Shown one piece after another: positions 37,746 through 47,083 of a stretch of DNA of 64,000 nt. The position numbers and the translations under genes are program-made. Source of the stretch: Cupriavidus pauculus (GTDB lineage: Bacteria > Pseudomonadota > Gammaproteobacteria > Burkholderiales > Burkholderiaceae); NCBI RefSeq assembly GCF_022179805.1, contig NZ_BPUO01000018.1, positions 59,041 to 123,040 on the forward strand. The letters run 5' to 3'. Positions within the stretch are counted from its first letter, which is position 1. Each line of letters opens with the position of its first letter. The notes beneath the pieces were generated by a model. It did not search any database, was not told where the DNA came from, and saw only the letters and a list, made by a program, of their open reading frames with translations.

Positions 37746-39149
37746 TTACTGAAGCTTCTTGGCCTTCTCGAAGGCTTCGTCGATCGAACCCACCATGTAG
37801 AACGCCTGTTCCGGCAGGTGATCGCATTCGCCGTCCACCAGCATCTTGAAACCACGGATGGTTTCCTTCAGCGGCACGTACTTGCCCGGCGAACCCGTGA
37901 ACACTTCGGCCACGTGGAACGGCTGCGACAGGAAACGCTGGATCTTACGAGCGCGCGAAACGGCGAGCTTGTCTTCCGGCGACAGTTCGTCCATGCCCAG
38001 AATCGCGATGATGTCGCGCAGTTCCTTGTAGCGCTGCAGCGTCTGTTGCACGCGGCGGGCCACTTCGTAGTGCTCCGTACCCACCACTTGCGGGTCCAGC
38101 TGGCGCGAGGTCGAATCGAGCGGATCGACGGCGGGGTAGATACCCAGCGCGGCGATGTCACGCGACAGCACGACGGTCGAGTCCAGGTGCAGGAAGGTCG
38201 TTGCCGGCGACGGGTCGGTCAAGTCATCCGCAGGCACGTACACGGCCTGGATCGACGTGATCGAGCCAGTCTTGGTCGACGTAATACGTTCCTGCAGCTT
38301 GCCCATTTCTTCAGCCAGCGTCGGCTGATAGCCCACGGCGGAAGGCATACGGCCCAGCAGTGCCGACACTTCGGTACCGGCCAGCGTGTAGCGGTAGATG
38401 TTGTCGACGAAGAACAGGATGTCACGGCCTTCGTCGCGGAAGCGCTCGGCCATGGTCAGGCCGGTCAGCGCCACGCGCAGACGGTTGCCCGGCGGCTCGT
38501 TCATCTGGCCGAACACCATGGCCACCTTGTCGAGCACGTTCGAGTCCTTCATTTCGTGGTAGAAGTCGTTCCCTTCACGGGTACGCTCGCCCACGCCGGC
38601 GAACACCGACAAACCGCTGTGCTGCTTGGCGATGTTGTTGATGAGCTCCATCATGTTCACGGTCTTGCCCACACCGGCGCCACCGAACAGGCCAACCTTA
38701 CCGCCCTTGGCGAACGGGCAGACCAGGTCGATCACCTTGATGCCGGTTTCCAGCAGGTCAACCGACGGCGACAGTTCGTCGAACTTCGGTGCCTTCTGGT
38801 GAATCGCGCGACGTTCGTCAGCGGCGATCGGGCCGGCTTCGTCGATCGGGCGACCCAGCACGTCCATGATGCGGCCCAGCGTACCGTGGCCAACCGGCAC
38901 GGAGATGGGGGCGCCGGTGCTCTTCACCGACATGCCACGGCGCAGGCCGTCCGACGAGCCCAGGGCAATGGTACGCACCACGCCGTCGCCGAGCTGTTGC
39001 TGCACTTCGAAGGTCAGACCCTTCTCGGCGAACGACTTGTCGTTGCCCTCTTCGAGCACGAGTGCGTCGTACACCTTAGGCATAGCGTCGCGCGGGAACT
39101 CGATGTCCACCACGGCGCCAATGCACTGCACAATATTTCCGATACTCAT
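37746..39149 (-). CDS. atpD: ATP synthase F1 beta subunit (catalytic)
   Basis: 467 residues. The P-loop is GLFGGAGVGKTVNMMELI and Walker B LFFVDNIYRYT; the catalytic-site segment GERTREGNDFYHEM and the usual ALTGLTMAERFRDEGRD follow. The signature motif is PAVDPLDSTS. It forms the three catalytic sites of F1. It lies 33 bp downstream of atpG in the operon. Confidence 0.98.
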   Translation of the reverse strand: MSIGNIVQCIGAVVDIEFPRDAMPKVYDALVLEEGNDKSFAEKGLTFEVQQQLGDGVVRTIALGSSDGLRRGMSVKSTGAPISVPVGHGTLGRIMDVLGRPIDEAGPIAADERRAIHQKAPKFDELSPSVDLLETGIKVIDLVCPFAKGGKVGLFGGAGVGKTVNMMELINNIAKQHSGLSVFAGVGERTREGNDFYHEMKDSNVLDKVAMVFGQMNEPPGNRLRVALTGLTMAERFRDEGRDILFFVDNIYRYTLAGTEVSALLGRMPSAVGYQPTLAEEMGKLQERITSTKTGSITSIQAVYVPADDLTDPSPATTFLHLDSTVVLSRDIAALGIYPAVDPLDSTSRQLDPQVVGTEHYEVARRVQQTLQRYKELRDIIAILGMDELSPEDKLAVSRARKIQRFLSQPFHVAEVFTGSPGKYVPLKETIRGFKMLVDGECDHLPEQAFYMVGSIDEAFEKAKKLQ

Positions 39150-39182
39150 TTCGTATCTCCGATAGCTTGAATTCTTGACGCC

Positions 39183-40058
39183 TTAGACCGCAGCTGCGCC
39201 GCTGACGATTTCCGACAGTTCCTTCGTGATGGCTGCCTGGCGGGTCTTGTTGTAGACCAGCTGCAGTTCGCCAATCACGTTCTTGGCATTGTCGGAAGCC
39301 GCCTTCATGGCCACCATGCGCGCGGATTGCTCCGACGCCATGTTCTCGGCCACGGCCTGGTACACCAGCGCTTCGACGTAGCGGACGAGCAGCTCTTCCA
39401 CAACCGTCTGGGCGTCGGGCTCGTAGATGTAATCCCACGAGTAGGCGCGCTTTTCATCTTCGGTCTGGCTCAGCTTGTCAGCCGCCAGCGGCAACAGTTG
39501 CTCGAACATCGGCTCCTGCTTCATCGTGTTGATGAACTTGGTATAAGCCAAGTACACCGCGTCGACTTCGCCGTTGGTATATGCGTCGAGCTGGACCTTG
39601 ATCGCGCCGATCAGCTTTTCCAGATGCGGGGTGTCACCGAGCTGCACCACGTTCGAGACCACCTTGGCGCCAATGCGACCCAGGAACTGCATGCCCTTGG
39701 TACCGATGGCGGTCGCTTGCACGTCCACGCTGCGGCCCTGCAGGGTCTTCAGTTCATTGGTCACCGCACGCAACACGTTCGTGTTCATGCCGCCGCACAG
39801 GCCCTTGTCCGTCGTCACGACGATCATGCCAACGCGCTTCACATCGCGCGCCACCATGAACGGGTGCTTGAACTCGGGGTTGGCGGTGGCCAGGTGCGCG
39901 GCGATATTGCGCACTTTCTCAGCGTACGGGCGGGCGTTGCGCATCCGTTCCTGCGCCTTGCGCATTTTGGATGCGGCGACCATTTCCATCGCCTTGGTGA
40001 TCTTGCGCGTGTTCTGCACGCTCTTGATCTTGGTTCGAATCTCTTTCGTTCCGGCCAT
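39183..40058 (-). CDS. atpG: ATP synthase F1 gamma subunit (rotor shaft)
   Basis: 291 residues. Long N- and C-terminal coiled-coil helices: MAGTKEIRTKIKSVQNTRKITKAMEMVAASKM and the C-terminal ASDNAKNVIGELQLVYNKTRQAAITKELSEIVSGA. The start is the ATG at 40058 with GAGAGGAAAGAT directly upstream; eight further in-frame codons upstream are not family sequence. Confidence 0.97.
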   Translation of the reverse strand: MAGTKEIRTKIKSVQNTRKITKAMEMVAASKMRKAQERMRNARPYAEKVRNIAAHLATANPEFKHPFMVARDVKRVGMIVVTTDKGLCGGMNTNVLRAVTNELKTLQGRSVDVQATAIGTKGMQFLGRIGAKVVSNVVQLGDTPHLEKLIGAIKVQLDAYTNGEVDAVYLAYTKFINTMKQEPMFEQLLPLAADKLSQTEDEKRAYSWDYIYEPDAQTVVEELLVRYVEALVYQAVAENMASEQSARMVAMKAASDNAKNVIGELQLVYNKTRQAAITKELSEIVSGAAAV

Positions 40059-40129
40059 ATCTTTCCTCTCCATTCGAGCCACGCCGCGTACCTTGCGGCA
40101 GCTGCGGCGCAGCGCGTGGAATCACGCGG

Positions 40130-41671
40130 TTAGAACGCGGCGGACTTCCTGAAATCCTCGATCGCTGCACGCAGGGCGGCTTCGTCGTCCTTCGACAGAT
40201 CCTTGGTATCTTCGATGCGGTTGACGAGGTCGGCGAACTTGGTCTTCAGGTGGTCGTGCAGGCCCTTCTCGAACGGCAGGATGTCCTTCACGTCGACGTT
40301 GTCGAGGAAGCCATTGTTCGCGGCGTACAGCGACGCGGCCAGTTGCCATACCTGCAGCGGCTGGTACTGCGGCTGCTTCAGCAGTTCCGTCACGCGGCGG
40401 CCGCGCTCCAGTTGCTTGCGGGTGGCATCGTCCAGGTCCGAGGCAAACTGCGCGAACGCAGCCAGTTCACGGTACTGGGCCAGGTCGGTACGGATACCGC
40501 CGGACAGCTTCTTCACCACCTTGGTCTGCGCTGCACCACCCACACGCGACACCGAGATACCGGCGTTGATAGCGGGGCGGATACCGGCGTTGAACAGGTC
40601 GGTTTCCAGGAAGATCTGGCCGTCGGTGATCGAGATCACGTTGGTCGGCACGAACGCGGACACGTCGCCGGCCTGCGTTTCGATCACGGGCAGCGCGGTC
40701 AGCGAACCGGTCTTGCCGGTGACGGCGCCGTTCGTGAACTTGGCCACGTAGTCTTCGTTCACGCGGGCAGCACGCTCCAGCAGGCGCGAGTGCAGGTAGA
40801 ACACGTCGCCGGGGTAGGCTTCGCGGCCCGGCGGGCGGCGCAGCAGCAGCGACACCTGGCGGTAGGCCCAGGCTTGCTTGGTCAGATCGTCATAGACGAT
40901 CAGTGCGTCTTCACCGCGGTCGCGGAAGTATTCGCCCATCGTGCAGCCGGCGTAGGCAGCCAGGTACTGCATGGCGGCCGAGTCCGAAGCCGAAGCAGCC
41001 ACGACGATCGTGTACTCCATGGCGCCCAGCTCTTCGAGCTTGCGCACCACGTTCGAGATCGTCGAAGCCTTCTGGCCGATTGCCACGTACACGCAGAAGA
41101 CGCCCTTGCCCTTCTGGTTGATGATGGCGTCGACGGCCACGGCGGTCTTGCCGGTCTGGCGGTCGCCAATGATCAGCTCGCGCTGGCCACGGCCGATCGG
41201 CACCATCGCGTCGATCGACTTCAGGCCGGTCTGCACCGGCTGGCTCACCGACTGACGTGCGATCACGCCCGGGGCCACCTTCTCGATCACGTCCGTTTCC
41301 TTGGCGTTGATCGGGCCCTTGCCGTCGATCGGCTGACCCAGCGTGTTGACCACGCGGCCCAGCAGTTCCTTACCAACCGGCACTTCCAGAATGCGGCCGG
41401 TGCACTTGACCGTATCGCCTTCCGAAATGTGTTCGTAATCACCCAGCACCACGGCACCCACCGAGTCACGCTCGAGGTTCAGTGCCAGGCCAAAGGTGTT
41501 ACCCGGGAATTCCAGCATCTCGCCCTGCATCACGCCGGACAGGCCGTGCACGCGGCAGATACCATCGGTCACGGAAATCACCGTGCCGGTGTTGCGCACT
41601 TCAGCGTCGGCGCCAAGACCCGAGATGCGGGACTTGATCAGCTCGCTGATTTCTGAGGGGTTCAGTTGCAT
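40130..41671 (-). CDS. atpA: ATP synthase F1 alpha subunit
   Basis: 513 residues, regulatory nucleotide-binding subunit of F1. The P-loop is IIGDRQTGKTAVAVDAI; further motifs are EYFRDRGEDALIVYDDL and the signature PAINAGISVS. The start is the ATG at 41671 with AGGAG 7 nt upstream; a GTG directly before it (41674) is in frame. It opens the F1 alpha-gamma-beta-epsilon block. Confidence 0.98.
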   Translation of the reverse strand: MQLNPSEISELIKSRISGLGADAEVRNTGTVISVTDGICRVHGLSGVMQGEMLEFPGNTFGLALNLERDSVGAVVLGDYEHISEGDTVKCTGRILEVPVGKELLGRVVNTLGQPIDGKGPINAKETDVIEKVAPGVIARQSVSQPVQTGLKSIDAMVPIGRGQRELIIGDRQTGKTAVAVDAIINQKGKGVFCVYVAIGQKASTISNVVRKLEELGAMEYTIVVAASASDSAAMQYLAAYAGCTMGEYFRDRGEDALIVYDDLTKQAWAYRQVSLLLRRPPGREAYPGDVFYLHSRLLERAARVNEDYVAKFTNGAVTGKTGSLTALPVIETQAGDVSAFVPTNVISITDGQIFLETDLFNAGIRPAINAGISVSRVGGAAQTKVVKKLSGGIRTDLAQYRELAAFAQFASDLDDATRKQLERGRRVTELLKQPQYQPLQVWQLAASLYAANNGFLDNVDVKDILPFEKGLHDHLKTKFADLVNRIEDTKDLSKDDEAALRAAIEDFRKSAAF

Positions 41672-41710
41672 CACAATGCTCCTAATTCTTCAATCCGTCG
41701 GCCGTTGCGG

Positions 41711-42253
41711 TCAGGCGGTCAGCGTGGCTTGCATGGCAGCCAGGCGCGCGCGCACGGAGGTGTCGAGCACTTCGTCGCCGACCTTGACGCTCACGCCGCC
41801 AATCAGCGACGGGTCCACCGCCACCTTTGCGTACAGCTTGCGGCCGAACTTGCGTTCGAGTGCGGCGACCAGTTCGTTCGTCTGCGAGTCATCGAGCGGG
41901 AAAGCGCTGACGATCTCGACGTCGGACGACCCCTCGCGGGCGTTCTTGAGCGCATGGAACTGTTCGGCGATTTCCGGCAGCACCGTCAGGCGGTTGTTTT
42001 CCACCAGCAGGTTCACGAAGCGGCGAGCCTCGTCGTTCACCGGAGTCTTCAGCACCGACAGAAACACTTCCTGGAGCTTTGCGCCAGGAACGTTCGGATC
42101 GGTGGCGAGCGCCTGCATGTCGGGGTTGGCGGCAACCTGCCCCATCTCCGACACCAGTTCGGACCATGCACCCAGGTTGCCTGCACCGGCTTCGCTCGCG
42201 ACGCGGAACAGCGCCTCGGCGTAGGGACGGGCAATGGTTGCGGTTTCAGCCAT
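41711..42253 (-). CDS. atpH: ATP synthase F1 delta subunit (stator)
   Basis: 180 residues. The N-terminal bundle ATIARPYAEALFRVASE and C-terminal KLYAKVAVDPSLIGGVSVKVGDEVLDTSVRARLAAM are characteristic. It links the b-subunit stalk to the top of F1. It starts 2 bp after the atpF stop, indicating tight co-translation. Confidence 0.97.
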   Translation of the reverse strand: MAETATIARPYAEALFRVASEAGAGNLGAWSELVSEMGQVAANPDMQALATDPNVPGAKLQEVFLSVLKTPVNDEARRFVNLLVENNRLTVLPEIAEQFHALKNAREGSSDVEIVSAFPLDDSQTNELVAALERKFGRKLYAKVAVDPSLIGGVSVKVGDEVLDTSVRARLAAMQATLTA

Positions 42254-42255
42254 GA

Positions 42256-42726
42256 TTAGAGCTCAGCCTTGAGTTGATTGAGCAGGTCTGCGTGCACCTG
42301 CGCGTTCACTTCACGCTTGAGGATCTGCTCTGCACCCTTCACTGCCAGCACGGCGACCTGGTCGCGCAGCGTTTCGCGGGCGCGGGTCACTTGCTGGTCT
42401 GCCTCGGCCTTGGCCTGGGCGATGATGCGTGCGGCTTCTGCCTGGGCGTTCTGCTTGATCTCGTCGGCGGCTGCCTGGGCGCGCTTTTCAGCGTCGGCCA
42501 CGCGTTGCGCGCCTTCGGTGCGGGCTTCGGCCATAGCCTGGTCCACACGCTTGTTGGCGAGTTCAAGCTCCGCCTTGCCCTTTTCGGCAGCGGCGAGGCC
42601 ATCGGCGATCTTCTTTGCGCGTTCGTCGAGCGCCTTCACCAGCGGCGGCCAAATGAATTTGGCAACAACCCACCACAGGATGAAGAACACGACCATCTGC
42701 GCAAAAAACGTTGCGTTCAGATTCAT
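42256..42726 (-). CDS. atpF: ATP synthase Fo b subunit (peripheral stalk)
   Basis: 156 residues. One N-terminal TM helix (about 5-25, TFFAQMVVFFILWWVVAKFIWPP) is followed by a long charged coiled coil (KALDERAKKIADGLAAAEKGKAELELA and on). It forms the stator dimer that anchors F1 via delta. Directly abuts atpH. Confidence 0.97.
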   Translation of the reverse strand: MNLNATFFAQMVVFFILWWVVAKFIWPPLVKALDERAKKIADGLAAAEKGKAELELANKRVDQAMAEARTEGAQRVADAEKRAQAAADEIKQNAQAEAARIIAQAKAEADQQVTRARETLRDQVAVLAVKGAEQILKREVNAQVHADLLNQLKAEL

Positions 42727-42831
42727 GGTGTGTTCCTTTCGGTAATCAAACTACAGATAAATGCACAAGGGCGGCGGGGCCATCGGATTGAGGCCTGCGC
42801 CACCCGTCAGCATCATGCAGACCGAAAAGAC

Positions 42832-43098
42832 TTACTGAATGACAGCCAGCAGCGGGTTGGCGAAGGCGAACAGCATTGCAACACCCACACCGATCAGGAA
42901 TGCAGCGTCGATCAGGCCAGCCAGCAGGAACATCTTGGTTTGCAGCGGGTTCATCAGTTCAGGCTGACGAGCGCAGGCTTCGATGTACTTGCCACCCATC
43001 AGGGCGATACCCAGGCAGGCGCCGATTGCGCCCAGACCGATGATGATGCCGATACCGATTGCGGTCAGACCCTGGATGTTGGCGAGATATGCTTGCAT
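42832..43098 (-). CDS. atpE: ATP synthase Fo c subunit (proton-translocating ring)
   Basis: 88 residues, two TM helices joined by the polar loop ARQPEL. The N-terminal helix is Gly-rich (GIGIIIGLGAIGACLGIAL). The proton-carrying carboxylate is Asp in LLAGLIDAAFLIGVG, as in E. coli (Asp61). No Na+-site signature (Gln/Glu pair) is apparent, so proton coupling is expected. Confidence 0.97.
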   Translation of the reverse strand: MQAYLANIQGLTAIGIGIIIGLGAIGACLGIALMGGKYIEACARQPELMNPLQTKMFLLAGLIDAAFLIGVGVAMLFAFANPLLAVIQ

Positions 43099-43184
43099 GA
43101 TGACTCCTTTAATTTAGAGAGACTTAGAACCAAAAAACCAAAAAACGAAGAACCTGAAATCTTTGACCAGTGAACCCTGAGGGA

Positions 43185-44054
43185 TCAGTGGTGATCGTGA
43201 GCCTGGCCGATGTACACCAGCGTCAGCATCATGAAAATGAAGGCTTGCAGCAGCACGATCAGGATGTGGAAGATGGCCCATACAGTGCCGGCAACCACGT
43301 GCCCGATGAAACCCAGTGCCGACAGGTCGGCGCTGAACGTCCAGATCGAACCCAGCAGCGCGATCAGCAGGAACACCAGTTCGCCGGCGTACATGTTGCC
43401 GAACAACCGCATGCCCAGCGAAACCGCCTTGGCCAGGAATTCGATGATGTTCAGGATCAGGTTGAACGGGGCCAGGTACCACTTGGCGCCGAACGGTGCG
43501 GAGAACAGCTCGTGCATGAAGCCGCCTGCGCCCTTGATCTTGAAGCTGTAGTAGATCATCAGCACCAGCACCGAGCACGACATGCCCAGCGTACCGTTCA
43601 GGTCGGCCGTGGCCACTGCGCGGTGGTGCGGAAGATGAATGTGGAAGATGCCCAGGACGTTGTTCAGGCCGGTGACCCAGTCCACGGGGATCAAGTCAAT
43701 GGCGTTCATCATGGTGATCCAGCAGAACACCATCAGCGCCAGCGGGGCGATCCACGAACGGTCGCCGTGAATGATGCCCTTGGCCTGGTCGTCCACCATC
43801 TCGACGATCATTTCCACGAAGGCCTGGAAGCGGCCCGGCACGCCCGGCGTGACACGGCGCGCGGCCATGTACAGGAACAGCACTGCCAGGAAGCCGCACA
43901 GCACCGACCAGAACACGGTGTCGTAGTTGATGATGCTGAAATCGACCACGGAGTGCTGCTTGCCGCCGACCGAATTAAAGTTCTGCAAGTGTTCGGCGAT
44001 ATAGCCTGAGGGTGTGAGCACGTGCTCGGCGCCTTGAGTAGCTTCAGCTGACAT
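43185..44054 (-). CDS. atpB: ATP synthase Fo a subunit
   Basis: 289 residues with five to six TM helices. The essential Arg lies in the helix with LAKAVSLGMRLFGNMYAGELVFLLIA. The proton-channel C-terminal helix ends LTLVYIGQAHDHH. The start is the ATG at 44054 (MSAEATQGAEHVLTPSGYI), the family N-terminus; an in-frame GTG 90 bp upstream is followed by non-conserved sequence and rejected. atpI lies 285 bp upstream. Confidence 0.96.
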   Translation of the reverse strand: MSAEATQGAEHVLTPSGYIAEHLQNFNSVGGKQHSVVDFSIINYDTVFWSVLCGFLAVLFLYMAARRVTPGVPGRFQAFVEMIVEMVDDQAKGIIHGDRSWIAPLALMVFCWITMMNAIDLIPVDWVTGLNNVLGIFHIHLPHHRAVATADLNGTLGMSCSVLVLMIYYSFKIKGAGGFMHELFSAPFGAKWYLAPFNLILNIIEFLAKAVSLGMRLFGNMYAGELVFLLIALLGSIWTFSADLSALGFIGHVVAGTVWAIFHILIVLLQAFIFMMLTLVYIGQAHDHH

Positions 44055-44339
44055 GTCGAAACGATAGGTATATTGCGAAATCGGTTGGTCCGGCGCCCAC
44101 TCTGGCGGCATTCCGGTATGCGTCTTGCTTTGGCCTTCGGTCACATGACCGGTTACCGCCTGGGCAAGCCCGCTGCATTGTTCTTGGGCAAAACCTTACT
44201 CACGCTGCGCTTCACCGTTGTGACGCGCGGCGCGTTGAAACACTTGATATTCCGGACGGGTGCCTCATCTGAGATGAACCCCACGCCGTGGCACCGCCTA
44301 TAAGCAGCACCAAGGGCGACGGGATTCGCGTATATCCGC
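44055..44339. other. Spacer between atpI and atpB
   Basis: 285 bp, unusually long for an operon-internal gap. No gene or clear hairpin was seen. It may contain an internal promoter for atpBEFHAGDC; no strong -35/-10 pair was identified. Confidence 0.4.
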
Positions 44340-44867
44340 TTAGCGGATCGCGAGCGCCACCCAATAAGTCTTGAGCGCCAACAGGAACGTGACCAGCATC
44401 GGCACCCAGCGCAGATCGCGGTACAACACGATCACCAGCACCAGCAGTGCCATCGTGCCGAAGACCTTGATCGCCTCGCCGGCCACCAGGCCGCCGACCG
44501 ACGGGTGCTTGCGCGACATGTACAGCCGCAGCGCGAAGAAGCCGCTGGGGATGAAACATGCCATGCCGCCGAAGAAGGCCGACCAGCCCGCCGGTGCGTG
44601 CTCACGCGCAAACACCGCCCAGGCCAGCGCCGACAACAGCGTCACGACGACCTGCGCCAGCACTACCTTGCCCGGTGTCATGCGCGACGGGCGCAATGCG
44701 CGCTCGCCAAGCATCTTCACCGCATCGGCACGCGACAGCGGATCGACAGCTTCCTCCTCGAGCGCGGCGTTATCATCCCAGTCATCGCGCCAGTCGTCAT
44801 CTCGACGATTGCCACGGGGTGCCTTGCCGGCTTGCGAATTGTCCTGCTGACGGTCTCGTACCACCAC
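44340..44867 (-). CDS. atpI: ATP synthase accessory protein AtpI
   Basis: About 175 residues. A hydrophilic, strongly charged N-terminal region (RRDDDWRDDWDDNAALEEEAVDP) is followed by four TM helices: VVLAQVVVTLLSALAWAVF, FFGGMACFIPSGFFALRLY, IKVFGTMALLVLVIVLYR and MLVTFLLALKTYWVAL. AtpI helps assemble the c-ring and may take part in Mg2+ handling. The start is uncertain: a GTG at 44867 with GAGG 8 nt upstream is preferred; a TTG at 44939 is in frame further upstream. Confidence 0.85.
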   Translation of the reverse strand: MVVRDRQQDNSQAGKAPRGNRRDDDWRDDWDDNAALEEEAVDPLSRADAVKMLGERALRPSRMTPGKVVLAQVVVTLLSALAWAVFAREHAPAGWSAFFGGMACFIPSGFFALRLYMSRKHPSVGGLVAGEAIKVFGTMALLVLVIVLYRDLRWVPMLVTFLLALKTYWVALAIR

Positions 44868-44939
44868 CTGCCTAGCCTCGTTCCAGGCCGGAACTTTTCG
44901 CGTCCGGCCAGAATTCAAACCGCACGATTCTATTAGCAA

Positions 44940-45303
44940 TAGCTGACACGAGTCAATCTGCTTTCAGTTAGCTTGCAGTGAATTTCGCACAACGGTTGCT
45001 ATCACGCCTTCATGATGGATGGTGCGAAATTGCGCGGCAATGATGCGAAACGTAATTGGATTGCGCACGCCAACGCGTGCATGATGACGAATTCGCCGAC
45101 GATGCAGGTCACTTTGGACGTGCACCGCAAATAGACACGCGGCCGCACCCGTGCGGTTATCGCGCAGATTTGCGCCACGGCGTGGTGCACAGGCATCTGG
45201 CTGTCGCGTGGCCCCGACAGCCTGCCAATTTCATTGGTAAATCAATTGCCGTATACCGGGGAAACGTATACGGCGCAGATGCCGGCTTATGCGGCAACGC
45301 CGC
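44940..45303. other. Intergenic region between atpI and parB
   Basis: About 360 bp with no supportable gene. The atp operon promoter should lie at its atpI-proximal side. Near the parB stop there is an inverted repeat CCGTATAC (45249-45256)/GTATACGG (45266-45273) with a 9-nt loop but no T tract. Confidence 0.5.
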
Positions 45304-46197
45304 TCAGGCGCTGGCAGCCGGTTCCCGCAGCTTGACGAGCACGCCGTCGAGCGCGTCGTTGCTGCTGAAGTGGATGGTCAGCTGGCCTTTGCCGCGCGCG
45401 CCGAGCTTGATCTGCACGGCCAGGCCCAGCGCGTCGGACAACTCTTCTTCCAGGCGCGCCACATCGCGCGTGCCATTGCCCTGCTTCTGCTTGAGCGACT
45501 TCAGGTCGAACGGCTTCAGTGTCGACGCCACGAGCTTCTCGGTCTCGCGTACCGACAACCGCTTGTTGACGATCTGGTTGGCCAGCGTGATCTGGTTGGC
45601 ACCGTCCACGGCCAGCAGTGCGCGCGCATGACCCATATCAAGGTCGCCAGCCATCAGCATGGTCTGCACCGGCGACGCCAGGTTCAGCAGGCGCAGCAGG
45701 TTCGACACCGCACTGCGCGAACGCCCCACCGATTCCGCGGCCTGTTCATGCGTGAAACTGAACTCGCGGATCAAGCGCATGATGCCCTGCGCCTCTTCCA
45801 GCGGATTCAGGTCTTCGCGCTGGATGTTCTCGATCAGCGCCATCGCGGCGGCGGCTTCGTCGGGCACGTCCTTGACCAGCACCGGCACCTTGTCCAGGCC
45901 CGCGAGCTTCGACGCACGGTAGCGCCGTTCGCCGGCGATGATCTCGTAGCGATCGGCCTCGGCCACGCGCCGCACCAGGATCGGCTGCATCAGCCCCTGG
46001 GCGCGGATGCTGGCGGCCAGTTCCTGCAGCGCGCCTTCGTCCATGCGCGTGCGCGGCTGGTATTTGCCGGGCTGAAGCTGATTCACGCTCAGCACCGACG
46101 GCGCGCCTTCCTGCTTCGCGGTTTCCACGATTTCGGCAGGACCACCGAGCAACGCTTCCAGTCCCCGACCCAGGCCCTTCTTCTTAGCGGTCACCAT
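45304..46197 (-). CDS. parB: Chromosome-partitioning protein ParB (CTP-dependent DNA clamp)
   Basis: 297 residues. The N-terminal MVTAKKKGLGRGLEALLGG motif contacts and stimulates ParA. The CTP-binding core includes YQPRTRMDEGALQELAASI and IAGERRYRASKLAG. The helix-turn-helix is in FSFTHEQAAESVGRSRSAVSNLLRLLNL. ParB loads at parS, slides as a clamp and segregates the origin region. The start is the ATG at 46197. It is 36 bp downstream of parA. Four parS-like sites lie 2-4 kb upstream. Confidence 0.97.
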   Translation of the reverse strand: MVTAKKKGLGRGLEALLGGPAEIVETAKQEGAPSVLSVNQLQPGKYQPRTRMDEGALQELAASIRAQGLMQPILVRRVAEADRYEIIAGERRYRASKLAGLDKVPVLVKDVPDEAAAAMALIENIQREDLNPLEEAQGIMRLIREFSFTHEQAAESVGRSRSAVSNLLRLLNLASPVQTMLMAGDLDMGHARALLAVDGANQITLANQIVNKRLSVRETEKLVASTLKPFDLKSLKQKQGNGTRDVARLEEELSDALGLAVQIKLGARGKGQLTIHFSSNDALDGVLVKLREPAASA

Positions 46198-46233
46198 GCT
46201 CACCACCCTTCCCTGTCTGTTCGTTCGTGCCGC

Positions 46234-47007
46234 TCAACCGAGCTGGCGGACGCGCGCGATCATCTCCGCGCCGAAATCGAGATACGCCTTGGCGCCCTTG
46301 GACGACGCGTCGAACGCCACGCCCGGCATGCCATACGACGGCGCCTCGGCCAGCCGCACATTACGCGGGATCACGGTCTTGAATACCTTGTCGCCGAAGT
46401 GCGCCTCGAGCTGGGCCGACACCTGCTGCTGCAGGGTCACGCGCGGGTCGAACATCACGCGCAGCAGGCCAATCACCTTGAGTTCGCGGTTCAGGTTCGC
46501 ATGCACCTGCTTGATCGTGTTGACCAGGTCCGACAGCCCTTCGAGCGCGAAATACTCGCACTGCATCGGCACGATCACGCCGTGCGCGGCGCACAGGCCG
46601 TTTAGCGTCAACAGCGACAGCGACGGCGGGCAATCGATCAGCACGAAGTCGTACTCGTCCTCGACCTCGGCCAGCGCCTGCTTGAGGCGACGCTCGCGCT
46701 GGTCCAGCTCCACCAGTTCCACTTCGGCACCGGCCAGTTCGCGGTTGGCGGGCAGCACGTCATAACGGCCCGACTCGGATCGCTGGCGCGCCTGCGCCAC
46801 GGTCGCCAGTCCCACCAGCACCTGGTACACGCTGTGTTCCAGCGCCTGCTTGTCGATGCCCGAACCCATCGAGGCATTGCCCTGCGGGTCCAGGTCCACC
46901 AGCAGCACACGCTGTTCCTGCGCCGCCAGGCCGGCAGCAAGGTTCACCGTCGTGGTGGTCTTGCCGACGCCGCCCTTCTGGTTTGCGATCACGAATACCT
47001 TGGCCAT
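46234..47007 (-). CDS. parA: Chromosome-partitioning ATPase ParA (Soj)
   Basis: 257 residues. The deviant Walker A is IANQKGGVGKTTTTVNLA, with the signature lysine of the MinD/ParA family; Walker B is DFVLIDCPPSLSLLT; LVDLDPQGNASMGSG follows the A motif. It binds DNA non-specifically in the ATP form and moves ParB-parS complexes. It has the short chromosomal form, with no extra N-terminal HTH. Confidence 0.97.
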   Translation of the reverse strand: MAKVFVIANQKGGVGKTTTTVNLAAGLAAQEQRVLLVDLDPQGNASMGSGIDKQALEHSVYQVLVGLATVAQARQRSESGRYDVLPANRELAGAEVELVELDQRERRLKQALAEVEDEYDFVLIDCPPSLSLLTLNGLCAAHGVIVPMQCEYFALEGLSDLVNTIKQVHANLNRELKVIGLLRVMFDPRVTLQQQVSAQLEAHFGDKVFKTVIPRNVRLAEAPSYGMPGVAFDASSKGAKAYLDFGAEMIARVRQLG

Positions 47008-47083
47008 ATGTGCTTGCAGCTCCTGTGCGTGCCATTCGTATTCATGCGACGAATAACACTTACCAAATTCATCTTATGCGGAT